DNA of 64,000 nucleotides from Mucilaginibacter xinganensis. Lineage in GTDB: Bacteria; Bacteroidota; Bacteroidia; Sphingobacteriales; Sphingobacteriaceae. The notes beneath the pieces are model-generated. The model made no database searches. It was not told the origin of the DNA and was given only the letters and a program-made list of their open reading frames with translations. The stretch lies in the NCBI GenBank assembly GCA_026225055.1, contig JAMFSA010000159.1, positions 62,001 to 126,000 on the forward strand, read 5' to 3'. Below, in pieces: positions 17,815 through 25,031 of the stretch (the first letter of the stretch is position 1; every line of letters starts with the position of its first letter). Both the position numbers and the translations under genes were made by a program.

Positions 17815-18231
17815 TCAGCTGTTAACATAACTCACCATCCACTGGATACCGAATTTATCGGTAAACATGCCAAAATAAGAACCCCAGAACTGGTCGGCCA
17901 TTGGCATCATTACTGTACCACCAACTGATAGCCCGTCAAATATTTTTGTAGCTTCTTCTTCGCTGCTGGTATCAAGCGTTATCATAAAGTTATTACCCTG
18001 GTTAACCGTTCCGCGGCCTGCCGGCATATCCATACCCATTAATATCGCGCTGCCTATCGGGAACGACATATGCAATATTTTCTCGCTTTCTTCGGCCGAC
18101 ATAGGGGGAGCGCCGGGTATATCTTTCATTCGCTGAACGTTGCTGAACTCGCCGCCGAATACAGATTTATAAAAGTTAAATGCAGCTTCCGTTTGCCCAT
18201 TATACACAAGTGTAACGTTTATCGCTTTCAT
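17815..18231 (-). CDS. VOC/PhnB-like protein
   Basis: A 138-residue protein of the vicinal-oxygen-chelate fold, PhnB/3-demethylubiquinone-methyltransferase-like group: AFNFYKSVFGGEFSNVQRM at the N-terminus, LHMSFPIGSAILMGMD in the middle, and WGSYFGMFTDKFGIQWMVSY at the end. Such proteins are cytosolic and mostly uncharacterised; the metal-ligand pattern of true glyoxalases is incomplete. It ends immediately next to the GntR stop codon on the other strand, with no room for a separate terminator. Confidence 0.85.
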   Translation of the reverse strand: MKAINVTLVYNGQTEAAFNFYKSVFGGEFSNVQRMKDIPGAPPMSAEESEKILHMSFPIGSAILMGMDMPAGRGTVNQGNNFMITLDTSSEEEATKIFDGLSVGGTVMMPMADQFWGSYFGMFTDKFGIQWMVSYVNS

Positions 18232-18330
18232 AATTATAATTGATTTTGGTAAACAAACATACCGAAATGCAAGTATTTGATTGGGGTATATTCAAGCCCT
18301 TTTGTGGGGTGTTTTGGGACAAGTTAGTGT

Positions 18331-18807
18331 TTACGGAAATATAGATGCTTTCTGACTCAGGATATACCTAATCCTTTCCTGGTTGTGCAAAGTATCGTTA
18401 CTTAATACAAGTGTTTTGCCCTCAAATTTTTGATAACTTACCGTATTACCGGGTTGTGTGGTTTTAACATACTCGACAGTTTGTAAGTAGCCCGGAATAT
18501 TTGCACCAAACCAATGATCATCGGCTTTTTGTTTCCAGGTAAACAGGGCAAATATTTCGCCTGCAGTTGTGGTGTTTACCCCCGATTTGGCAGCCTGTAA
18601 GGCTGGTTCATTGCCATATAACGTAGCCATGGTGCCTTCATTTTTGTTAATAAATGAGGTGACCACCTTTAATCCCGCCTTGCTGAAATTAAAAGACTCA
18701 GGCAACGATGCACCATCATTTACCAGAATTGTATTTTTGGATGTATTTGTACAGGCGGCCAGCAATACAACCATGCCTGCAAATAAAATATATACTGATG
18801 ATTTCAT
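18331..18807 (-). CDS. Lipoprotein linked to cytochrome P460 gene
   Basis: Starting at the ATG at 18807 gives 158 residues with a lipobox (VVLLAAC). The longer reading would overlap the upstream gene and adds no signal sequence. The mature part contains ALFTWKQKADDHWFGANIPG, a segment that recurs in small proteins encoded beside cytochrome P460 in Bacteroidota. No CxxCH motif is present, so it does not bind covalent haem. It begins 7 nt after the P460 gene and is almost certainly co-transcribed. Confidence 0.65.
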   Translation of the reverse strand: MKSSVYILFAGMVVLLAACTNTSKNTILVNDGASLPESFNFSKAGLKVVTSFINKNEGTMATLYGNEPALQAAKSGVNTTTAGEIFALFTWKQKADDHWFGANIPGYLQTVEYVKTTQPGNTVSYQKFEGKTLVLSNDTLHNQERIRYILSQKASIFP

Positions 18808-18814
18808 ATGATGT

Positions 18815-19762
18815 TTAATTTTTAATAGGCATGGTGAATACAAAATCTTCATCCTTTAACGGGCGGTGACAGTTAACACACTCATTGGTAAACATAACAT
18901 CCTTACCATAAGGAACCATTTTAGGTGTTTTAAACCTCGCCCAACCCCAGCCTTTGGTTGCTGCATATTTTTTATCATCCTTTATCATATACTCAATTTG
19001 CTTAAAGGCGCCGGTAGTAACGTTGCCGTCCTTGTCCTGCAGTTGATCCCATGCTACTTTGGCAAATATGGTTCCGTTTGGCCAGGGATGGATGTTGTTA
19101 TCATGTATGGCTTTTACGGCCACACCGTTTCCGAAGATCACGCGCATGGTACCATTGTCAAAGCGCTCGGTGGTGCTTATGGGTTGCCAGTTTTTATAAT
19201 CAGGGATGTAGGTAATGCCGTTGGCAGCCTGTGGGAGTTTGGCAAAATTTACCAGGCCTTGAGATTGTTTGTTAAGCGCGTTTATTTTAGCGATATCGGC
19301 AGGCTTGTTATGCACCATGCTCATTAAATAGTTTTTTAATACAGCCAGATCTTCTGGCGATACTTTGGCTGATGGGTGTACTGTAACATAATCTTTAACA
19401 GGCATGGCCCCGGCAATTATCTGGTTAACCGCTTCCCACAGCTTTCCTTTCTGGTCGGCAGTTGCCAGGCTATCCCAATTAGAGAAGTTAAGGTGATGCC
19501 TGCCCTCTTTCACGTGCCCGGCAACTTGCCAGTATATAGGTGATATTTTATCATACCAGCGCAAATTGGTTTCATTGGAGTGGCAATCGTAGCAGGCGCG
19601 TGTAATAATGTTTTTTACTTCGGGTGGCGCTTTAAAATCACCGGTTGCGGGCGGGTTATCAATTTTAGGATGTACAAACTGAATTGCAACAAAGAGCAGG
19701 AAAAGAATTACAATGCTGAAAGTGATCCTCTTTTTAAGCGGGGAAGTTTTACGTGCATTCAT
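18815..19762 (-). CDS. Haem-binding domain plus cytochrome P460 protein
   Basis: A 315-residue protein with one N-terminal membrane anchor (about residues 12-30). A haem-binding domain contains the covalent site ACYDCHS near residue 57. A C-terminal cytochrome P460-like domain (about 185-315) includes WPNGTIFAKVAWDQ and a second CxxCH, CVNCH near residue 297. Cytochrome P460 proteins oxidise hydroxylamine or NO in nitrifiers; in heterotrophs the role is unknown. The periplasmic orientation follows from the c-type sites, which need export. A lipoprotein gene follows 7 nt later. Confidence 0.82.
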   Translation of the reverse strand: MNARKTSPLKKRITFSIVILFLLFVAIQFVHPKIDNPPATGDFKAPPEVKNIITRACYDCHSNETNLRWYDKISPIYWQVAGHVKEGRHHLNFSNWDSLATADQKGKLWEAVNQIIAGAMPVKDYVTVHPSAKVSPEDLAVLKNYLMSMVHNKPADIAKINALNKQSQGLVNFAKLPQAANGITYIPDYKNWQPISTTERFDNGTMRVIFGNGVAVKAIHDNNIHPWPNGTIFAKVAWDQLQDKDGNVTTGAFKQIEYMIKDDKKYAATKGWGWARFKTPKMVPYGKDVMFTNECVNCHRPLKDEDFVFTMPIKN

Positions 19763-19853
19763 ATAGGGGTAGGTATGTATTTATTTTTTACAATTGATAC
19801 AAGTTACTATTTATCCGCCATATAGATGCTTGGTATGACTGATATCAGCGTTA

Positions 19854-20633
19854 TCAGCTATACAATTCCGGTTTAAACCTTTTTGCCAGCAAGCCAGTGG
19901 CTTTATCCGGGTCTATATCAGCTACAATAACACCAACTTTTCCATAAGCCTGATTTACTACGCATTCGCCGTTTGGAGCTATAATAGCGCTGCCAGATTC
20001 CGGATAGCGCATGGTATAATTTGAGCTGGCAAAGTAGATGGTGTTTTCCATGGCCCTCATTATCATGGCTTTTTCGTAATAGGGGTTGTCCTTATGGCCC
20101 CATTCAGCAGGTATTGTTCCGTTTGAATCGCTGCCGGTACAATGCGGGTGAAAAACAATTTTTGCTCCCCGTCTGGCTGCCCACCTTGTTGCTTCAGGAT
20201 ACCGGAAGCCTTCGTGACAGATCACAATACCGAACTTTACCCCATTCACCTCAAAAATATTCCGCTTATTGCCGGGGGTGAACATGGTATCTTCACTTGG
20301 GTCCAATTGATTTTTGGTTTGATAACCCATGATCGCGCCTTTATTTGATATTACATAGGCTACGTTGAGAATACCTTCGGGATGGTCCCAATCCATGGGT
20401 AAAATAATGGCAATAGCATGTTCCTTTGCTATGGTACATACTTCATGCAATGCTGCCTTCAATTTTTCAGGCGAGTGTTCCCCAACTTCCAACCGATAAC
20501 CGGGAATATACGACTCCGGGAAACAAACGATCTCCGCCTGCTGCTCCGAGGCTTCCTTTACCAATTTTTCAATCCAAAAAACACCATCATTAATGGATTT
20601 TGGAAACGGGGGAGAAGCGATTGCAACTTTCAT
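19854..20633 (-). CDS. Carbon-nitrogen hydrolase (nitrilase superfamily)
   Basis: A 259-residue cytosolic enzyme with the full catalytic triad: Glu40 in CFPESYIPGYR, Lys107 in YQTKNQ and Cys139 in GIVICHEGFRYPE. Members hydrolyse nitriles, amides or N-carbamoyl compounds through a Cys thioester. The substrate branch cannot be set from sequence alone. It is an isolated gene between the haem operon and the flotillin gene, all transcribed leftwards, with a terminator just downstream of the flotillin. Confidence 0.9.
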   Translation of the reverse strand: MKVAIASPPFPKSINDGVFWIEKLVKEASEQQAEIVCFPESYIPGYRLEVGEHSPEKLKAALHEVCTIAKEHAIAIILPMDWDHPEGILNVAYVISNKGAIMGYQTKNQLDPSEDTMFTPGNKRNIFEVNGVKFGIVICHEGFRYPEATRWAARRGAKIVFHPHCTGSDSNGTIPAEWGHKDNPYYEKAMIMRAMENTIYFASSNYTMRYPESGSAIIAPNGECVVNQAYGKVGVIVADIDPDKATGLLAKRFKPELYS

Positions 20634-20680
20634 GATTAAAGTTACGAATTATATAAAATACTTATTCCAAATATCGATAC

Positions 20681-20716
20681 AAAACAAAAACAGCCCGGTA
20701 AAACTACCGGGTTGTT
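20681..20716 (-). terminator. Rho-independent terminator of the flotillin gene
   Basis: Read on the minus strand, AACAACCCGGTA, loop GTTT, TACCGGGCTGTT, then TTTTTGTTTTG. The 12-bp stem (20689-20700 with 20705-20716) has one mismatch on this strand. It begins 21 nt after the flotillin stop. Confidence 0.82.
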
Positions 20717-20736
20717 GACACTATATTTAAAACAGC

Positions 20737-22641
20737 TTAAACTGTTTTGTCATCCTTATTAGCTATTGGTTTTTCAACCGCTGCATCATTAGCATTTTGC
20801 AGCTTCTTCAGCATTTCGCTGCCGATAAGGGCATCTATCATGCCATTGCCGCCACCATCTTTACCACTCACCAAAATATCAGGCACTAATTTAATACCAT
20901 GACTGGCTAATGCTTCCGCAACACGTACTATGGCATACTGCTCGGTACCCATGGCCTGTGTTTTTTGTTTGGTTACTTCGGCTTCTGATAAACCTATCGC
21001 CTTGATCTTGGCGGCTTCGGCAATACCATTCACTTCTGTAGCATTCGCGTCAGCTTTGGCGTTAACTGTTTTGGCTTCCGCATCGGCTTTGGCAATGGTA
21101 ATCCTTACTTCGGCATCCGCCTTGGCGTTAATGGTTTTGGCTTCAGCCTCACCTTTAGATGCGGCAACTTTTGAAGCAGCCATCTGCGTATTGATCTCCA
21201 CCTGGCGGGTCGATTTTACAACCTCCGGCTGCATATCGGCACCGGCTTTGGCGCTTTCAAATTCCTTACGCTCAATTTGCGCGTTACGCTGTGTTTCATA
21301 AGTAACCTTTTCCTGCTCGGCAATTTTACGGTCGGTTAAGGTTTTCATTAAGGCTGCAGGCGGTACAATGTCGCCTATCAGGGTATCAACCCCAACTACG
21401 TTGTAGTTATCCAGTACTTTGCTGATGTGCTGTTTGGCATCATCCTGCCTTTGTATACGGTTTGCTAAAAATTCAATTACGTCACTTTTTTGTGCCGAGT
21501 TACGGAAATAGTTGGCGATTGTTGGCTCCAACACCTGCGATACCAGGTTTTTCATATTACCGAAACGTGCAATAACCTTTGGCGCTTCGTTACGTGGTAT
21601 GTGTATGATCTGCGAAACATCCAGGTTGAATGTAAAACCATCGGACGAACGAACAGTAATGGTACAAAGGTTCTTATCCAGCTCATGTGCCTCAGTGCGA
21701 CTATCAGCCCAGTTAAGTACGATGTTGGTCGTTGGCACTATCTCCACCGCATGCGTGTAAATATTTACCGGGTGCTTGCCTGGGTCGAGCGGTTGATCCC
21801 ATACACCTTTTTCATTTCGTTTAACAATATTGCCATGTTTAAAGCCATCGCCACTGGTGTCCTTGCCTTCAGGGCCTACGAACGAGTTAACCACACCCAC
21901 ATAACCGATTGGTATGTATATCATATCCACCTGCTCCACAATTACGAACCATGGGTTAAGGTAATAAGTACCTGCCAGTATCACATCCTCCTGCAAGCCC
22001 TTCATGCCACCGGCATTGATGAACGCTATTGGGTCCTGGTAATTTTTATGGCCGGCAACTGAGCTGCCCGCAATTTCGCCTTTTTCCAAAGGTTCACCAT
22101 CCAAAGTAGTAATAATGCCCACTTTGTTTTCGTGAATCTGTGTTACAGGCACCATCTCTATCTCAAACAAAAAGTTATTGATACGGTAGCTACCCGGGGT
22201 TAAGAATGCCGCCTGCGGGCCTTTCTGTCCATTATTGTTCAGGAAAGCGATGGCATCCTGAAACTTGTCGCAATCCACCGGTTTACCCAGCACGCGGCCA
22301 GTATCCATTGATGCGCCGTCCTTAGCTTTTACCAATCCCAGTTTACCCTGCTCAATAATAGTGAATGGTGCCATGGTAATGCCGTATTGCCACGGCCACA
22401 TGCCCCAGTATAAACCCGGCGCGAGTGCTCTGCCCTGCATACCCGCTTCGCCATCAATAGCGATGATACGGCCATCGGGTAAACGCTTGCTGCCCGATAG
22501 GGTATACTTTTTAACCACTAAACCAATACGGTCGTCGGGTACGATGATCATACCAAAAAACACGCGCAAAACGAACTTGTACATCACAAGAAGGACTATG
22601 ATAGGCAATACCCACCACAGTGAAAAAATTAAATCAGCCAT
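20737..22641 (-). CDS. Flotillin-like SPFH/band 7 protein
   Basis: A 634-residue protein with an N-terminal membrane helix (about 8-30), an extended N-terminal region of repeated barrel-like units (30-300), an SPFH domain (about 300-450) and an Ala/Glu/Lys coiled coil (about 450-570) with near repeats such as AKADAEVRITIAKADAEAKT. The YqiK/flotillin group organises membrane microdomains. At 634 residues it is larger than B. subtilis FloT (about 510) because of the N-terminal region. No NfeD-type partner gene is adjacent, which is unusual. It is monocistronic with a clear terminator. Confidence 0.85.
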   Translation of the reverse strand: MADLIFSLWWVLPIIVLLVMYKFVLRVFFGMIIVPDDRIGLVVKKYTLSGSKRLPDGRIIAIDGEAGMQGRALAPGLYWGMWPWQYGITMAPFTIIEQGKLGLVKAKDGASMDTGRVLGKPVDCDKFQDAIAFLNNNGQKGPQAAFLTPGSYRINNFLFEIEMVPVTQIHENKVGIITTLDGEPLEKGEIAGSSVAGHKNYQDPIAFINAGGMKGLQEDVILAGTYYLNPWFVIVEQVDMIYIPIGYVGVVNSFVGPEGKDTSGDGFKHGNIVKRNEKGVWDQPLDPGKHPVNIYTHAVEIVPTTNIVLNWADSRTEAHELDKNLCTITVRSSDGFTFNLDVSQIIHIPRNEAPKVIARFGNMKNLVSQVLEPTIANYFRNSAQKSDVIEFLANRIQRQDDAKQHISKVLDNYNVVGVDTLIGDIVPPAALMKTLTDRKIAEQEKVTYETQRNAQIERKEFESAKAGADMQPEVVKSTRQVEINTQMAASKVAASKGEAEAKTINAKADAEVRITIAKADAEAKTVNAKADANATEVNGIAEAAKIKAIGLSEAEVTKQKTQAMGTEQYAIVRVAEALASHGIKLVPDILVSGKDGGGNGMIDALIGSEMLKKLQNANDAAVEKPIANKDDKTV

Positions 22642-22901
22642 TTTTTATTTGAATTGTTATATCCGGAACCCTTAAGGTGCGGGCCCTCACAATAACTTAC
22701 AGCTTTATTCTGAAGTACCTTAGCTGTATAGTGATTATAAGATAGCAAGGGTTAGGGTTTGTTACAGTAATTTGTGAAAAAGTTTACCAAATATGGTTGA
22801 TGGATGTAGCAAAAGCAAGCTATTTGACAAAAATAATTTCAGTCGATAAGATGCTATGAATATTTGTATCTTAGATAAAATAATCACCTAAATATAATCA
22901 C

Positions 22902-23600
22902 ATGGGCCTTTCTCTTTCACTGTCAGGCATTATTAATAAATCTGAAAAAGAAGTTACTATTGCTTTGCGAAATTATTTGGAGAGAAAATCAGGAGGTCTT
23001 GAATTAGCAGACATCGATAACGAAAATAAGAATTTTTCTGTGATTGAGGAAGCCAATGGAAATACTACCATTTTTTATCCCGCTTATTTTTTCAAATGGG
23101 ATGAATGTGCCAGCTCTTTATCTGAAGCGTTAAATACTCCTGTTTTTGTATTGCAAATTTACGATGGCGATTTTTGGGCATACACATTATTTTACAATGG
23201 AGAAGTAAAAGATCAGTTTATGCCAATTCCGGATTATTTTGATGAAAACGTTAGTGACGCAGAAATTAATAGTTGGAAAGGAAATGTGCAAATCTTAATT
23301 GAATATGTCCCATATTTAAAAAAGGAGGATATAGAGAAATATTTGATTAGATGGGACTTAGAGCTGGAAGAAACAAAAGCTTATGATGATGATGAGTTTA
23401 CAAATTGTGAGTGGCAATTAACCGATTTTATGAAAAAACTGCGACTGCCATATCCAATTGATGATGAAGGAAAACCTAAAGGTAATGTTTATAAATTCTG
23501 GTCAACTGATATTCCATTAACAGACGAACCGATAGGTCCATATATCGTTAATGCGCAAGCAATAAAAAACGCTAATAAGGCTTGGTGGAAATTTTGGTAA
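22902..23600 (+). CDS. AT-rich orphan protein of unknown function
   Basis: A 232-residue, acidic, soluble protein with no signal peptide and no motif I recognise. It is rich in aromatic residues (for example YDGDFWAYTLFYNGE) and ends in KAWWKFW. Codon use is more AT-rich than its neighbours (many AAA, GAA, ATT, TTA), and the gene is followed directly by a GC-rich palindromic block. Both fit recent acquisition. Small acidic proteins of this kind include immunity or anti-toxin partners, but no toxin gene adjoins, so this is only a possibility. Confidence 0.6.
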   Translation: MGLSLSLSGIINKSEKEVTIALRNYLERKSGGLELADIDNENKNFSVIEEANGNTTIFYPAYFFKWDECASSLSEALNTPVFVLQIYDGDFWAYTLFYNGEVKDQFMPIPDYFDENVSDAEINSWKGNVQILIEYVPYLKKEDIEKYLIRWDLELEETKAYDDDEFTNCEWQLTDFMKKLRLPYPIDDEGKPKGNVYKFWSTDIPLTDEPIGPYIVNAQAIKNANKAWWKFW

Positions 23601-23718
23601 TGTAATTGAGATAATAATGGCGTTGCCGCTATCCAGCGGGCCGTGCTATCCACTCTACTGCACAAGGCCTTAATCACGAGGCCGATACCCACTGCCATCT
23701 CTAACGCAGGGCTTCGAA

Positions 23719-23945
23719 GCGCTCCGTTTTACCCCCTTCGTCGACACCTCCACCTAAGCTTAGGGGGAGGCCGGGTGGGGGTAAAACGCGCTCCGTCGAC
23801 TCACCCGGTCATCGCTCAGCCGCTCGACCTGCCCTCTCTTCCGCAAGCGGAAAAGAGGGCAAGCAGCATTTTTTACCCTCTTTCCGCGCAGCGAAGAGAG
23901 GGTCGGCCAGCGTAGCGTAGCCGGGGTGAGTCAAACGGAGCGCGC
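23719..23945. repeat. GC-rich nested palindromic element
   Basis: At least five arms are present: CGTTTTACCCCC (23725-23736) with GGGGGTAAAACG (23777-23788); CCTCCACCTAAG/CTTAGGGGGAGG (23747-23770); a 30-nt hairpin GCCCTCTCTTCCGC/GCGGAAAAGAGGGC (23831-23860); ACCCTCTTTCCGC/GCGAAGAGAGGGT (23875-23903); and an outer pair GCGCTCCGTCGACTCACCC (23788) against GGTGAGTCAAACGGAGCGC (to 23943). It is much richer in GC than its surroundings and encodes nothing. It looks like a composite of dispersed palindromes or a transposable hairpin. Confidence 0.7.
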
Positions 23946-24025
23946 AAAAGCTCATCTTTCACCCACTTTTCGCAGTTTCCGGTTTATTAATTATCTTCGC
24001 AGCCCATAACGAATTAGTAAACTTC

Positions 24026-24769
24026 ATGAAATTATTAGAAGGAAAGATCGCGCTGATCACCGGCGCGTCAAAAGGCATAGGCCGCAAAATAGCTGAAAAA
24101 TTTGCAGAACATGGCGCTGATGTAGCGTTCACCTATTTATCGTCTGTTGAAAAAGGGCAGGCTTTAGAACAGGAACTGCAAAAATTTGGAACTAAAGTAA
24201 AAGGCTATCGCTCTGATGCTTCTAAATTTGATGAAGCCGAAAAACTCATCTCTGATATTGTTGCCGATTTCGGCACCCTGCATATTGTGGTTAACAACGC
24301 CGGTATCACTAAGGATGGTCTGCTGATGCGCATGACCGAAGAGAACTGGGACGAAGTACTTAACGTTAACTTAAAATCGGTATTCAACGTAACCAAAGCG
24401 GCATCAAAAATTATGATGAAGAACCGTAATGGCGTATTCATTAACATGAGCTCGGTAGTAGGTGTACAGGGTAATGCAGGGCAGGCTAACTACGCGGCAT
24501 CAAAAGCCGGTATTATTGGTTTCTCAAAATCTATAGCTAAAGAATTAGGCTCACGTAATATACGCGCAAACGTAGTTGCACCGGGCTTTATACGTACCGA
24601 AATGACTGAAGTGCTCGACCCTAAAGTAGTTGAAGGCTGGGCACAAGCCATCCCGCTTAAACGCGCCGGCGAAACTGATGATGTGGCAAATGCCTGCGTT
24701 TTCCTGGCATCAGACATGGCAACCTATATCACCGGGCAGGTAATCCCTGTTGATGGTGGGATGTTGTAG
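24026..24769 (+). CDS. fabG: 3-oxoacyl-ACP reductase
   Basis: A 247-residue short-chain dehydrogenase with the NADP motif TGASKGIG (12-19), NNAG, and catalytic Ser143, Tyr156 and Lys160 (ANYAASKAG). The C-terminus VIPVDGGML and strong overall agreement identify FabG, which reduces 3-oxoacyl-ACP in fatty-acid elongation. It stands alone rather than in a fab cluster, so a paralogue acting on another substrate is possible, but the sequence looks canonical. Confidence 0.92.
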   Translation: MKLLEGKIALITGASKGIGRKIAEKFAEHGADVAFTYLSSVEKGQALEQELQKFGTKVKGYRSDASKFDEAEKLISDIVADFGTLHIVVNNAGITKDGLLMRMTEENWDEVLNVNLKSVFNVTKAASKIMMKNRNGVFINMSSVVGVQGNAGQANYAASKAGIIGFSKSIAKELGSRNIRANVVAPGFIRTEMTEVLDPKVVEGWAQAIPLKRAGETDDVANACVFLASDMATYITGQVIPVDGGML

Positions 24770-24822
24770 GTAGAGATCAGAGGCTGGAGATTAGAGATTA
24801 GTTTCAGTATATCTCTCCCGCT

Positions 24823-24886
24823 GTTTGTGTCCTCACAAACAGCTATCAGCGTAATAATTTAGCAGATCGTTTGTGAGGACACAAAC
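24823..24886. repeat. Inverted pair of 18-bp GTTTGTG repeats
   Basis: GTTTGTGTCCTCACAAAC (24823-24840) and its exact reverse complement GTTTGTGAGGACACAAAC (24869-24886) flank a 28-nt AT-rich spacer. Each copy is itself near-palindromic (GTTTGTG/CACAAAC). It lies after fabG and may form a cruciform or transcript hairpin. It is probably a dispersed extragenic element. Confidence 0.6.
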
Positions 24887-25031
24887 ATGGGATAAAGAGG
24901 AACGAAGCATCTATTCTACATCAAGCAAGTCATTAATCGCTTGGATAGAATGTGGATAGTTTCTTCGCTACCGCACAGAATGACAAATTTTATTAAGGTC
25001 AGCATAAAAAACAGCATATTTGGATACAGAT

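Noticed and set aside
20930..21301. 123-codon frame antisense to the flotillin coiled coil
   Set aside because: A low-complexity Ala/Ser/Leu translation produced by the Ala-Lys repeats of the real gene.
23643..23915. 90-codon open frame across the GC-rich palindrome
   Set aside because: It runs through hairpins and low-complexity repeats, has no coding-like residue pattern and no homologous feel; the region is a repeat, not a gene.
24823..24886. CRISPR-like repeat pair
   Set aside because: Only two copies, in inverted orientation, with no cas genes; it is a palindromic repeat.
25020..25031. TTG start for the VWA membrane protein
   Set aside because: The ATG 12 nt downstream begins the hydrophobic N-terminus directly and needs no rare start.
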